Below, piece after piece: positions 37,624 to 47,346 of a stretch of DNA of 64,000 nucleotides. The position numbers and the translations under genes are program-made. The notes under the pieces were generated by a model, which searched no databases, was not told where the DNA came from, and saw only the letters and a list, made by a program, of their open reading frames with translations. Numbering within the stretch: position 1 is the first letter of the stretch; every line of letters starts with the position of its first letter. This DNA is from CAYUWG01 sp964448285. GTDB taxonomy: Bacteria > Bacteroidota > Ignavibacteria > SZUA-365. The DNA lies in assembly GCA_964448285.1 (NCBI GenBank), contig CAYUWG010000013.1:1-64000 (forward strand). The letters run 5' to 3'.

Positions 37624-37668
37624 TACCGTAAGTACGAACACCTTCGCATATACTGCCAATATAGGCGG

Positions 37669-37690
37669 ATAAACGAACATGTTCGTTTAT
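37669..37690. repeat. Perfect 22-bp palindrome at the recombinase stop codon
   Basis: The arms ATAAACGAACA and TGTTCGTTTAT meet with no loop, and the palindrome includes the recombinase TAA. It has no T-run, so it is a poor terminator; it could be a protein-binding or recombination site near the array boundary. Confidence 0.6.
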
Positions 37691-38157
37691 TTCGATCCTG
37701 TAAGAACAGCCGTGTCTAATGGACTGACGATCTTGCCAAGCGACTTCTTGCTTACGTGCGTATAATTCTCCGTCGTCTTCGAGCTGGCGTGACCGAAGAG
37801 TTCCTCTATGTACCGGAGGCCAGTCCCGGCTTCCAGAAGGTGTGTCGCAAAAGCATAACGCCGGCTGTGAACTATGACTTTCTTGCGAATCCCCGCAGCA
37901 GCGACAGCCCGCTCGAAGACGTACTGGACACTCCGTTCCGACAAGTGCTTCCTGCCGTCCGCGCCTTCGAACAAGTACTCCATCGGCTGGCAGGTACAGA
38001 AAGACTCGCGCAACGGCTCCGAGGCAACGTAGGAGAGAAGGGAGTACATGTCCTTTATTCCTTTCGAGCCATGCAGGTGCAGGAGCATTCGTTTGCTGTG
38101 GCTGTGTTTCCTCAACCTCATCTCTCTCTCCACTGTCTCGAAAAACTTGTCGGCCAT
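37687..38157 (-). pseudogene. Tyrosine recombinase with internal deletion (XerD/phage-integrase type)
   Basis: About 156 residues from the ATG at 38157, preceded by AGGGG; an in-frame TTG at 38220 is possible. The start MADKFFETVEREMRLRK is a normal N-terminal SAM-like arm, but after about 21 residues it jumps straight to the beta-hairpin KRMLLHLHGSKGIKD with the catalytic Lys. Around 100 residues, including the first catalytic Arg, are missing. The C-terminal half keeps HSRR (His and second Arg; usual HTLRH is altered to HSRRY), LFGHASSKTT (His) and the Tyr nucleophile in ENYTHV. No IntI-specific insertion is apparent. Probably inactive as a recombinase; it sits at the cassette-array edge on the same strand as the cassettes. 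Confidence 0.75.
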
Positions 38158-38352
38158 GTGTGGCCCCTGTGCAGGTTCAACAATCAGTTGTTGCAACGTT
38201 ACGGAAAGAGTCACTTTCAATGCAAGCCCTTGAGAAAGAAAATTTCATGGCGGAGCGCACTTGCTAACGACACTCATTACTGTGCTTTCCAACTCACCGG
38301 TGTGTGAAGAAGGTTACGGTGCAGGCAGACTCTGCTTTGAATCGCGCTTTGC

Positions 38353-39357
38353 ATGAAAGTCAGGTCGGGTTATTATAGCGGCGTGAAGTACCGCAAATCT
38401 CTCATCGTCCTGTTTGGAACTGTGCTGTCAGTGAACCTTGCGTCGTCCCAAGTGCGACTGACGCCGACGGACAGCCTTGGCGCATACAGCGAGATGACAG
38501 GGATGAATCGCAATCCGCTTCCCGATTATGTGCACGGCGAAACGACGGGAGAAATCAACACGACGCGCCTCTGGATCGTCGGCGGTACGATGGTCCTGGT
38601 CGATGTCGGCGTCATGTGGTATTACTTCGAAACGTTTTATTCTCCCCGCGAATCGGAGCGCTCGAAGTGGCATACGTTCAACGACTGGTATAACTCCGAT
38701 CTGAACGTCGATAAGCTCGGCCACGTGTGGGGTTCGCAGGCATACACGAACTCGCTCTATCACATCTTTCGCTGGACGAATATGAGCGAGGCAAGCTCGA
38801 TGTGGTGGTCGAGCGGCGTGTCGTTGTTTCTTCAGGCACAGATGGAGATGACCGACGCTTTTTACCGGCGCTGGGGTTGGAGTTGGTGGGATACGGGCGC
38901 GAACACTCTCGGCGCCGTCTGGCCGAACCTGCAACGCGTATGGGAGCCGTTGCAAAGCATCAATCTCAAGATGAGCTATTGGCCTTCGCGCGCGATGAAG
39001 AACGGTTGGGTCGATTACGTGCTCAAAGACTACGACGGTTTTACGTACTGGCTTGCCTTCACCGTCGAGAACTTCTTGCCGCAAGCGTTGAAGCCGTACT
39101 GGCCGGACTGGTTAGGAGTCGCAGTCGGATTCGGCGCAGACCGAACGTTCATCGGTAAGAATGCCTACAACACCGATCGTAACAATAAGGGACTCGGCGA
39201 TCAGGAGTGGTACATCGCGTTGGACTATGACCTTCGGAAACTCCCGGGCGACACGCCGTTTCTGCGCTTTCTCAAAGAGCAACTCAATCTCATCCATTGG
39301 CCTTCGCCTGCAATCCGATTCACTCCCACAAGCATTTACTACGGATTGTATTTTTAG
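38353..39357 (+). CDS. DUF2279-family predicted envelope protein
   Basis: A 334-residue protein with an N-terminal signal or anchor (KSLIVLFGTVLSVNLASSQ). The DUF2279 core is WHTFNDWYNSDLNVDKLGH near residues 102-120 and AQMEMTDAFYRRWGWSWWDTGANTLGA near 161-187. The family is found in Bacteroidota envelopes and has no established function. No good ribosome site precedes the ATG at 38353; a GTG about 10 codons later is an alternative. It converges with the next gene across a shared terminator. Base composition returns to the higher-GC chromosomal type here, marking the right edge of the island. Confidence 0.75.
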   Translation: MKVRSGYYSGVKYRKSLIVLFGTVLSVNLASSQVRLTPTDSLGAYSEMTGMNRNPLPDYVHGETTGEINTTRLWIVGGTMVLVDVGVMWYYFETFYSPRESERSKWHTFNDWYNSDLNVDKLGHVWGSQAYTNSLYHIFRWTNMSEASSMWWSSGVSLFLQAQMEMTDAFYRRWGWSWWDTGANTLGAVWPNLQRVWEPLQSINLKMSYWPSRAMKNGWVDYVLKDYDGFTYWLAFTVENFLPQALKPYWPDWLGVAVGFGADRTFIGKNAYNTDRNNKGLGDQEWYIALDYDLRKLPGDTPFLRFLKEQLNLIHWPSPAIRFTPTSIYYGLYF

Positions 39358-39406
39358 AACCACCGGTGCCGTTTATAGTCCGGCACGATGACGATACGCG
39401 ATAAAA

Positions 39407-39430
39407 AAAGCCGGTCACGCGACCGGCTTT
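39407..39430. terminator. Bidirectional rho-independent terminator
   Basis: Stem GCCGGTC / GACCGGC (39410-39416 and 39421-39427) with loop ACGC, flanked by an A-run on the left and a T-run on the right. It lies between the convergent genes ending at 39357 (+) and 39446 (-), and can serve both. Confidence 0.88.
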
Positions 39431-39445
39431 CTGTTTCCTTATGTC

Positions 39446-40204
39446 TCAGTAGGGGAGTGGGAAGGTGATGTTGAGGAGGAAGCGGAGGTTGGAAATATCC
39501 CATGTCTCGGCATAGGAGGCATCGGCGACTTCATTCAGTCCAATGTTGTAGTGAAGTTCGGGACTCGCGAATCCATAAGAGAAAAAGAATTCGTAGCCGA
39601 TCATCGCATCGAGTGAGTAGCGGATGGCGTGAATATCCGGGATGCCGCCTTTCTCCGAGCGGCTCTCCGAACCGCGTGCCCAATCGGGTTCGACGATAAC
39701 GGGGGCGTTCAGGTAGCTGTCCTGCAGCAATGCGGAAAGCGTGCCGCCGCCGCCGATGAACGGACCGGGACCGCCCGTCGGATACAACCGGAAGTATATG
39801 CCGAGCGAGAAATACCGGATAACGTATTCCGTAACCTGTTTGCGCGTCACGTCATAGAGCCTGCCCTGCGAATCGGAGATGCGATACGGCTCGGTGAAAT
39901 CTCCTTCGATCTTGACGCTCATCGGATCGAATGCGAAGCGCGCCCCGAAGAGGATCAATCGCGAAAGAGCTTTTTCCACGTTGACCCCGAAGGTGAAATT
40001 CGTTCCGGAACCGTTTCCGAAGAACAAGTTCTCCGGCGTCGGTTTGAATGGCACGTCGCCGCTGTAGGTGGTTCGCGTCGCACCGACGAGAATACCGCCC
40101 CGCACGGCATGCCATGTGCGGTCATTGGCGCGAGTGAACTGTGCCGACGTTTCCATCGCCGATGCGAAAAGGAGGAGAGGAATGATTGCATACAAGGATT
40201 TCAT
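39446..40204 (-). CDS. Outer-membrane beta-barrel protein (PorT-like)
   Basis: About 252 residues from the ATG at 40204, preceded by AAGGAG at good spacing. Signal peptide KSLYAIIPLLLFASAMETSAQ. The mature protein alternates polar and aromatic strands (FTFGVNVEKALSRLILFGARF, YVIRYFSLGIYFRLYPTG) and ends in FLLNITFPLPY; a terminal aromatic is typical of outer-membrane barrels. It follows the giant surface protein gene by 10 bases on the same strand, so the two are probably co-transcribed. Function unknown. Confidence 0.78.
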   Translation of the reverse strand: MKSLYAIIPLLLFASAMETSAQFTRANDRTWHAVRGGILVGATRTTYSGDVPFKPTPENLFFGNGSGTNFTFGVNVEKALSRLILFGARFAFDPMSVKIEGDFTEPYRISDSQGRLYDVTRKQVTEYVIRYFSLGIYFRLYPTGGPGPFIGGGGTLSALLQDSYLNAPVIVEPDWARGSESRSEKGGIPDIHAIRYSLDAMIGYEFFFSYGFASPELHYNIGLNEVADASYAETWDISNLRFLLNITFPLPY

Positions 40205-40214
40205 GGTAGGCTCC

Positions 40215-43200
40215 TTATCTGGCAAGAATCAGTTTCTGTGTGCTGATGGACTGTCCATCGTTGAGCGAAATGAGGTAGAGACCGCTCGGCAAATCCGATG
40301 GAGGCGTGAAGAAGAGCGAGTGCGAACCCGCTTCGAGATTGCCGCGATAGACGATTGCGACTTCGCTGCCGAGTTGGTTGAAGACCTTAAGCTCGACGAA
40401 CCGCGTCGTCGGAATGGTCACTCCGATTTCCGTGCGCTGCGGTCCGTTCTGCGAAAGGACGTTCGGACGCGGTGCGGCGAGAGGATTGATGCCAAGGTCG
40501 GCCAACGTCGTCACACCGTCGCGCGCTTTCACGGCAATCGTATCGTCGCAACTCTCATCGAGCGTGACGAGTGCGAGTGACGGTTGAAATTCCGCATTCG
40601 TAATGGAGAAGCCTGCTTGCGCCGTTCTTCCGACGAGCACTTCCATTTGAACGCGCGTCAATTCACCTTCAACGAATGGAGCGCGAGAAACGGTAACGCG
40701 AATGCGATCGGGAGCGACGCGCTTGAATGTCGCTTCGCCCTGCAATGAGACGACCTGGCGCGGGCTGAGCGAATACACGTTGAAGCGCACGTCGAAATTC
40801 AATTCGAGATTGGGCGCCGTGCATTCAAGACCGCTGCGGAGGAACACCGGAATCTCGACCACGTCGCCCGGTCGTCCGGTGAGTGCGGCAGAGCCGCCTG
40901 TGACCGAGCTGCAACTGATCGTGACTTCCGGTTCTGACAGGAGAATCATCAACGGCACGATCGCTTCATAGCGACATCGAGTGTCCATCGCACGAAGCAC
41001 TGCGGTTGTCGATTGGTTCGCATTCGGTGTGTACCGCACCGTCACCAACGAACTGGATCCCGGTTGGATCGTCAAGGTTTTGCTGCTGTCCACCAGCGAG
41101 AACGCTGCCGATCCTTCGACCGATAGCGCGAACGTCGTGATCGTAGTCCCGTTGTTTACCAGTCTCGCCTGCATCTCAACCGGTTCGTTGGAACACGTCG
41201 AGATTCCCTTAACGGTGTCTTGTGCGAATTGGTATTTCACGCGAAGCACACGACCCGCAAAAGGAACAGCGGCTACTTCAGGGAGACATCGCTGATCGCG
41301 GACGATAATGAAGTTCACAGAGCCATTGAAGAAACTCAATGCGCTGTCGATCGGCGGAGTCAACCCGAACGTAATCGTTTGCGAAGCGCCGGGCGCGAGT
41401 CCGAACACGGAGTCGATCGGTGAGAACAAGCGGATCGGAGAATTGGAGGGTTTGATCAACGCTCCGATCGTCAGCGGAGTCGTTCCCGTATTCCGAACCT
41501 CGATTGTCGTCGTGAGGCGCTCGATATCCTCGTCACGCACGTTTCCACCGGGGCATACGGTAATGTCATTGAACGTCGCTTCACCCGGTGTGACGGTGAA
41601 CGCCGTATGCCGGAGTATCACCGATATCGGGAAGGAAATACTCCCGTCGCACGGCGCGGACGACAATGTAACGACGCCGCTGTACGTTCCGGGATTCGTC
41701 TCGACGAATCGAATACCGAGGTCCTTCGACTCTCCTGACTGCAACGTGAATGGGAATTGTCCCGGCGGGTCATATGCGAAGCCGAGCGGAAGAACCGAGC
41801 CATCGGTGATGGTGATGGGATCGGAGCCGGTGTTGTTCACTGTCGCTTTGAGTTGCTTCGATAGCGGTGTTTCGCAAGTCAGAACATCAAGCGGCGGAGT
41901 GACATCCGTGACTGAGAACTGCGGCTTTACTCCACGCCCACGCACGACGAAGGTAACGGGCTGGAGACACACGTCGTCGGTGAAGATCAGGTTCGCCGAA
42001 TGCTGTCCGGTTGCCGTAGGATTGTATCGAATCGGGAAAGCTTTCGATTGGCCTGCTCCAACGGTGACTCTGAACGGCGATGCGAGAAAGGCGAACGGCG
42101 ATCCGACCGGCAATGGAGAAGAAGTAACGTTCAAGGTTTTATCACCCGTGTTCGCGATCACGAACATGCGGGTGGATGAACTATTGAGACAGACGTCGCC
42201 GAAGTCTGCTGATGCGTCCTCCTCCCGGACGAGATAGCCGGGTTTGTATCGCTCACCGATGAGAGCGACGGGAAGCGTTTGCGTGCATATTCCACCGGAG
42301 CCTGCAAGGACGTTGAGGTACAACGAATCGACGAACGGACCGCCTGTTCCGAGTCGCGCCTGCACGGAGATATCCAATCGTCCAAGAGAAGGAACCGCAA
42401 CACCCTGCGACGGGAAGGGCGTTGCTCCCTGGAAGATGGAGTAACGCACAATCGGTGCCGACGCTGTAACGGTGATCGGGAGGGGGCTGTTGTTCTGAAG
42501 CGTAATCGTTTGCACCGGCGTGCTCGATCCCGAACCGCAGTCCGTTATCACGCCGAAGTCGATCTGACCGGGAGTGAGCGTGACGCGGGGAAGAACGCGC
42601 TCACCCGACAGCGAGAAATAGACGCTCGTGCCGCACGGTTCACCGAACCATTGAACGCTTCCACCGAACTGGTTTCCTTCACCAGTCGGTGGATTGAACA
42701 GGATATATCCATCGAACGGATTCCCGGCGCCCGGTACGATGACGATAGGCAAGGTGATCGTCGAGTCCCATTCGAATCCCGACGGCAGATCCGGAAGTGA
42801 ACGGAAAATTGCCGGCGCAGTGCCGGTGTTCGTGATGGTCACTCGGATTTTTGCATTCGGTTCACAGTTCACGAGAGTGACTGATGTGGGGTTGATGTTC
42901 GAAGCGAGGAGTTGCTGGCTGAAAGTATGTCCGCGAAGAGCAACGGTAGCGCTCAGGTTGCAGAGATTCGAGGCGATCGTGAGGGTCTGGTTGAACGCAC
43001 CGCTCGTTACAGGGTGAAAGCGAATCGCAATGATTTTTTCCTCACCTGCTTTGAGCTGGAAAACGTTGTTGAACGCGTCGATCTCGAACGGTGCAGCGAT
43101 GGTTAGTGTCATCTGCATGTCCGCAGTCCCGTTATTGACGATACGGAGTGATTTCGGTGCAGAGTATCCGCCGACGCAGGTCGTATCGAACAATTGCGGC

Positions 43201-46200
43201 GGAAGCGTTCCGGGTGCATTCACCGCTTCGACGAAGAAGGATGGATTCTGGCGCTTTCCAACCAAGTCGATGAAGAACACTTCCTGGCATACACCGAAAT
43301 CTGCCTCGATGCGCATGACGCTCTTGATCGAATCGCTTCCGGTCCGTTGAGCCTGCAAGCTGACAGTCTGAGTCCCGCCGCCGGAAACGGATGACGGCGC
43401 AGTTACAAGGACGATCCCGTTCGGAACCTCATAGCGAAGCTGAGCCGCTTGTGTGTGGTTGTTCGTCAGCGTGAGACTTCGCGTCGGAAGCGGATCGGTC
43501 GGGCACGCGTTGATCAATCCGAAGTCGAGCAGGTTGCTGTTGGTCGTGACCGTTGGCGCGATACGGATTCCCGTCAGGGTGAACAGCACTTGCTGGCCGC
43601 ACTCGCTTGCCGTCAGGACGACGTTTTCCGAAATCAAACCACGCTGATTTGGCGATGGCGCAAACTCGAAGAACAATCGCGAACTATCTCCGGACGGAAC
43701 GACGAGCGGGAAAGAGCCGGCATTCTTCAGAGCGAATCCTTGTCCGACGGCAGGAGGAGCCGGGAAGAGGATGTCCTTCGCACCTGAATTGAAAATCGTG
43801 ACGACGAGGAGGTCGTTCGCCTTAGCCTGGCAACTCAACAGAACGGGTGATCCCATCGTCGTCGCGGAAAGCGTCGAGCGTCCGACTCGCAGTAATACGG
43901 GAACATTGAGGATTACCGGAGGCTGTCCATCGAGCGTAATGGTGATCGTCGTTGCATGAGTGCCCTGGCATGGGATTGCAGAAGTGATGATGCTCACCGT
44001 AATCGAGTCGTCACCCGTGCCGTTGAGTTTCGAGAGGCGAATCCATGGTGCGGCAGCATTTGCCGACCACTTGTAGCAAGAAAGCCCACCCGTGTTGATG
44101 AGGTAAAGCTTCTGTGGAGTTGGTGCGGTCTGGTTGACAACAAAAGTGTCCAGGGTGGAGACCGTGACCTGCGGTACTACCCGCTCGCCAGAGAGGATAA
44201 AATACACGCTGGTGCCGCACGGCTCTCCAAACCACTGGACGCTGCCTCCATAGATTCCGCCTTGGCCTACAGGCGGCTGGAAATTGATAAACGCTTCGAA
44301 TGGATTACCTACTCCCGGATTGACGATGACGGGAAGCGTTATGCCTGCGTCCCATACGAATCCGGAAGGAAGCGCTGGAAGATTGTGGAAGACGGCAGGC
44401 TGTGTCCCGGAGTTGATGATGCTGATGCGCACCTTCGCACCGGGATCACAATTGGCGAGCGTCACCGATGCCGGTGATACGTTGCTCGCAAGAATCTGCT
44501 GGCTGAACGTGTGGCCTTCAAGCGTTACGCTCTGCGTCAGAGCGCATTGGTTCGCCGTCATGGAAAACATCTGTGAGAATGACCCGCCGGTTGTCGGATG
44601 GAAACGCACGTTGATGACTCTTTGCTCGCCGGCAGGTAAGGCAAACACAGTGCTGAATGCATCGATTTCGAACGGAGGCGCTATAGCGAGAGTCATGATG
44701 AGATCGGCGGTTCCGTCGTTGATGATTCGTATTGCTTTCGGCTGCGAATAACTGCCGACGCACGTCGTATCGAACAACTGCGGCGGAAGTGAACCGGGCG
44801 TCGCAACAGCTTCAGCGCGGAATGATGGATTTTGCCGCTTGCCGGTCAGCGCTACGGATATGATTTCCGTGCAGACTCCGAAATCGGCCTCGATGATGAG
44901 CGTGCTGTTTATTTGAGCAGCGCCCAATCGGGTTGGCTCGATACCGACGGTTTGTGTCCCCATTCCTCCGATGGAGGCTGGAGCAGTCGTGAGGACGAAT
45001 CCGGTCGGTACCTGATACCGCAACAGAGCCGTCTGCGAATAAGCGTTGTTCAGAACGATGCTTCTCGATGGCAACGGGTCGGAGGGACACGCGTTGATGT
45101 TTCCGAAATCAAGTTCGAATACGTCAGCGGTGACCGTCGGTGCGATGCGTGTTCCTCGCAGTTGAAACAGAACTTGTTGACCACATCCTGAAGCGGAGAG
45201 AATGACGTTTTCAACGATCAATCCTTGCTGGGTAGTGAGCGGTGCAAATTCGTAATACAGCCGCCCGGTGTCCGCCGGAGGAATGGTCATCGGGAATGCG
45301 AGAGGATTCTTGAGGACGAATCCGGGACCGACCGCAGGCGCGCTTGGAAACGTCACGGATGAAAGTCCGCCGTTGTAAACGGAAACGATGATGAGATCGT
45401 TTGCCTTGGGTTGGCAACTCAGGATCGTCGGATTGCCGATCGTATTCGCGCTCAACGATGCAGAGCCAACCTGCGCGGTAACCGGAACCGGTATCGTTGT
45501 AGGATTCGATGCATCGGACGTGATGAGAATCGAACCGGCATGCATTCCCGGACACGGGAGTGCTGCGGTGTTGATTGAAACGGTGATCACGCCATTCCCG
45601 ATTCCGGAAGAAGGTGAGATGTTGATCCAGGGCTGAGTTGCCGTCGCCGTCCAATCATAACAAGCGAGACCGCTGTTCGAAATGATCAGCGATTGAGGAG
45701 GAGGAGTACCCGGGTTGACGATGAACGGGCTTAAGGATGAAACGGTGACGGGGAATTTTCTTCTCGCATAGTTTGCCGTGATGTTCTTGTTGTTGTTCAT
45801 CGTGACGTTGATCGTCGGGTTCGTCCCGGAGGCATCACCGCTCCAATGCGAGAAGACATAGCACGTATCCGGAGCGGGGAGATTGTTTGCCGTGAGAGTG
45901 ACGAGCGTTCCCTGCGCATAGTCAGGTTGATTCGGAATGATCGTGATCGAACCCTTCCCGGCAGGGGCGACTTGTGTGTTCAAGGTATATCGTGGTATCG
46001 GCGGACCTCCGTATGTGACGGTGACGAAGTAGCGATTCGTCCCAACGGGCAGAAGGATCTGATTGGTTGCGAACATATCGACGTTCACGATACTCGGATC
46101 GGGATAAGAGACGACGCGCGCTGCGGAGATTCCTATCGAAAACGGGAGTGTCCAAGCCATCCATGTATTGGTCGCGGCTGCTGCGCGTCGGGCGCGGACT

Positions 46201-46556
46201 TCGAAGGTGTACGTAATCGGCGGGGTAGTGAATATTCCTCGGAGGTCCAAGACTACTCCATTGCCAAGAAGAGATGGCGAACGTAGATCAGTGTCAATCA
46301 ATCGGGCGTCGAAGTTACCCGGAGGCGGAGCCGGACCGAGCATTGCCTCGCCCAAACCACCATCGATTCCATCGGTTGCAGAAGGATTGATGCCTACTGT
46401 CAGAACCTGACTGTTTCCGATGTTGTCAAAGACAGTCAGATTCGTCCGGATATCCTGCGCAGTCAAACCTTGCGCAAGGAAGAACAACGCCGCTGCAAGC
46501 GTGATTATCCGACCAGTACCTCTTTGGTTTGTGGTTCTTGATGTATCGAAAAGCAT
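40215..46556 (-). CDS. Giant secreted repeat protein with type IX secretion sorting tail
   Basis: A 2,113-residue protein, signal peptide ITLAAALFFLAQGLTAQ near residues 18-34. Domains in order: a non-repeated N-terminal beta domain (35-190), an InlB-type divergent repeat (PAGKGSITIIP ... YVFSHWSGDASG) near 190-265, then two ~525-residue tandem copies (about 267-793 and 794-1318), each with a BACON-like module (CYDWTATATQPWINISPSSG / CYKWSANAAAPWIRLSKLNG) and several ASH/choice-of-anchor beta domains, then more such domains to ~1900. The end (ELKVFNQLGSEVA, LPSGLYLISLNDG, STQKLILAR) resembles a type A Por sorting domain for type IX secretion and surface attachment. Likely a cell-surface or extracellular structural or adhesive protein. 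Confidence 0.85.
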   Translation of the reverse strand: MLFDTSRTTNQRGTGRIITLAAALFFLAQGLTAQDIRTNLTVFDNIGNSQVLTVGINPSATDGIDGGLGEAMLGPAPPPGNFDARLIDTDLRSPSLLGNGVVLDLRGIFTTPPITYTFEVRARRAAAATNTWMAWTLPFSIGISAARVVSYPDPSIVNVDMFATNQILLPVGTNRYFVTVTYGGPPIPRYTLNTQVAPAGKGSITIIPNQPDYAQGTLVTLTANNLPAPDTCYVFSHWSGDASGTNPTINVTMNNNKNITANYARRKFPVTVSSLSPFIVNPGTPPPQSLIISNSGLACYDWTATATQPWINISPSSGIGNGVITVSINTAALPCPGMHAGSILITSDASNPTTIPVPVTAQVGSASLSANTIGNPTILSCQPKANDLIIVSVYNGGLSSVTFPSAPAVGPGFVLKNPLAFPMTIPPADTGRLYYEFAPLTTQQGLIVENVILSASGCGQQVLFQLRGTRIAPTVTADVFELDFGNINACPSDPLPSRSIVLNNAYSQTALLRYQVPTGFVLTTAPASIGGMGTQTVGIEPTRLGAAQINSTLIIEADFGVCTEIISVALTGKRQNPSFRAEAVATPGSLPPQLFDTTCVGSYSQPKAIRIINDGTADLIMTLAIAPPFEIDAFSTVFALPAGEQRVINVRFHPTTGGSFSQMFSMTANQCALTQSVTLEGHTFSQQILASNVSPASVTLANCDPGAKVRISIINSGTQPAVFHNLPALPSGFVWDAGITLPVIVNPGVGNPFEAFINFQPPVGQGGIYGGSVQWFGEPCGTSVYFILSGERVVPQVTVSTLDTFVVNQTAPTPQKLYLINTGGLSCYKWSANAAAPWIRLSKLNGTGDDSITVSIITSAIPCQGTHATTITITLDGQPPVILNVPVLLRVGRSTLSATTMGSPVLLSCQAKANDLLVVTIFNSGAKDILFPAPPAVGQGFALKNAGSFPLVVPSGDSSRLFFEFAPSPNQRGLISENVVLTASECGQQVLFTLTGIRIAPTVTTNSNLLDFGLINACPTDPLPTRSLTLTNNHTQAAQLRYEVPNGIVLVTAPSSVSGGGTQTVSLQAQRTGSDSIKSVMRIEADFGVCQEVFFIDLVGKRQNPSFFVEAVNAPGTLPPQLFDTTCVGGYSAPKSLRIVNNGTADMQMTLTIAAPFEIDAFNNVFQLKAGEEKIIAIRFHPVTSGAFNQTLTIASNLCNLSATVALRGHTFSQQLLASNINPTSVTLVNCEPNAKIRVTITNTGTAPAIFRSLPDLPSGFEWDSTITLPIVIVPGAGNPFDGYILFNPPTGEGNQFGGSVQWFGEPCGTSVYFSLSGERVLPRVTLTPGQIDFGVITDCGSGSSTPVQTITLQNNSPLPITVTASAPIVRYSIFQGATPFPSQGVAVPSLGRLDISVQARLGTGGPFVDSLYLNVLAGSGGICTQTLPVALIGERYKPGYLVREEDASADFGDVCLNSSSTRMFVIANTGDKTLNVTSSPLPVGSPFAFLASPFRVTVGAGQSKAFPIRYNPTATGQHSANLIFTDDVCLQPVTFVVRGRGVKPQFSVTDVTPPLDVLTCETPLSKQLKATVNNTGSDPITITDGSVLPLGFAYDPPGQFPFTLQSGESKDLGIRFVETNPGTYSGVVTLSSAPCDGSISFPISVILRHTAFTVTPGEATFNDITVCPGGNVRDEDIERLTTTIEVRNTGTTPLTIGALIKPSNSPIRLFSPIDSVFGLAPGASQTITFGLTPPIDSALSFFNGSVNFIIVRDQRCLPEVAAVPFAGRVLRVKYQFAQDTVKGISTCSNEPVEMQARLVNNGTTITTFALSVEGSAAFSLVDSSKTLTIQPGSSSLVTVRYTPNANQSTTAVLRAMDTRCRYEAIVPLMILLSEPEVTISCSSVTGGSAALTGRPGDVVEIPVFLRSGLECTAPNLELNFDVRFNVYSLSPRQVVSLQGEATFKRVAPDRIRVTVSRAPFVEGELTRVQMEVLVGRTAQAGFSITNAEFQPSLALVTLDESCDDTIAVKARDGVTTLADLGINPLAAPRPNVLSQNGPQRTEIGVTIPTTRFVELKVFNQLGSEVAIVYRGNLEAGSHSLFFTPPSDLPSGLYLISLNDGQSISTQKLILAR
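42605..45757 (-). repeat. Two ~1.57-kb tandem copies inside the giant surface protein gene
   Basis: Copy 1 spans about 45757-44178 and copy 2 about 44177-42605. Matching landmarks include LSCQPKANDLIIV / LSCQAKANDLLVV, PPQLFDTTCVGSYS / PPQLFDTTCVGGYS, GHTFSQQILASN / GHTFSQQLLASN, and VQWFGEPCGTSVYF in both. The protein copies are clearly diverged, so the duplication is not recent. Confidence 0.85.
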
Positions 46557-46707
46557 GTAATGACCTCATAACCTGTTGGATATGAACAGAATACTGGCCT
46601 TAACTTAAGTGTTTCATTAACAAAAAACAGTAAGAAACTCATTTTTCGAAAATTTTTTTTTCAAAGAACCAAGCCAATCAAAACTCTTCTCGTTCAGAAC
46701 AAATCCG

Positions 46708-47268
46708 TCAATGCCTGCGGAGAAGAGCTTTCATCTGAACTTCTGTGAGCGTAATCCAATTCCCAGATTCTAATGATTCCAAAGCGAAATCGCCTATTCC
46801 CACTTTCATCAGACGAAGCGTAGGAAATCCCACCCGTGCCGTCATTCTGCGTACCTGTCTGTTCTTTCCTTCTGTCAGCACAAGCTCGATCCATGTTGTT
46901 GGGATGTTCTTTCGAAAGCGAATGGGCGGTGTGCGGGGATCGATATCAGGCTGGGGAACGAGAAGATGAGCGCGTGAGGGTTTCGTCAGGTAATCCCCAA
47001 TTCGAACTCCGGCCGACATCTTTGCCAAAGTCTTTTCATCAGGGATTCCTTCAACCTGCACGAAGTACTTCCGGGGATGCGAATCCGACAGCAGAGCAGA
47101 AGCGACGGCCCTTTCATCGGTGAGAATCAGTAGTCCTTCCGAATCATGATCGAGTCTCCCAACCGGATAGACTCCAAGCGGGAATCCAAAGTCCGCCAGA
47201 GATCCGTGGAGAGGATGCGGACGAAACTGTGAGACGACGCCGTAAGGTTTGTTGAATGCGATTACCAT
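46708..47268 (-). CDS. rluE: rRNA large-subunit pseudouridine synthase (RluE/RsuA family)
   Basis: About 186 residues from the ATG at 47268, with AGGTGT upstream; the frame is open to 47553 but that part has no family likeness. The start VIAFNKPYGVVSQF and the catalytic segment VGRLDHDSEGLLILTDE (Asp nucleophile near residue 40) are diagnostic of the RsuA/RluE branch. ELVLTEGKNRQVRRMTARVG near residue 140 is the RNA-contacting motif. No N-terminal S4 domain is present, which fits RluE rather than RsuA or RluB. It modifies a uridine in 23S rRNA. It is divergent from the NfeD gene. Confidence 0.86.
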   Translation of the reverse strand: MVIAFNKPYGVVSQFRPHPLHGSLADFGFPLGVYPVGRLDHDSEGLLILTDERAVASALLSDSHPRKYFVQVEGIPDEKTLAKMSAGVRIGDYLTKPSRAHLLVPQPDIDPRTPPIRFRKNIPTTWIELVLTEGKNRQVRRMTARVGFPTLRLMKVGIGDFALESLESGNWITLTEVQMKALLRRH

Positions 47269-47346
47269 GAAACACACCTGCTGGTGGTGAATCATAAAAT
47301 GCATACCTTTCGAACGCTCATGAAATCGACACTTGAGTAACTGGAA

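Noticed and set aside
37687..38157. Integron integrase IntI
   Set aside because: The chain follows the XerD/phage-integrase type seen in Bacteroidota, shows no IntI-specific insertion between the catalytic hairpin and HxxR, and lacks Arg I.
38428..39084. 218-codon minus-strand ORF
   Set aside because: It is antisense to the DUF2279 gene, arises from its GC-rich codons, and is rich in Arg/His with no family likeness.
40215..46556. Adhesive matrix protein of a known named family
   Set aside because: Only general beta modules (BACON-, ASH-, InlB-like) are visible, so no named function is given.
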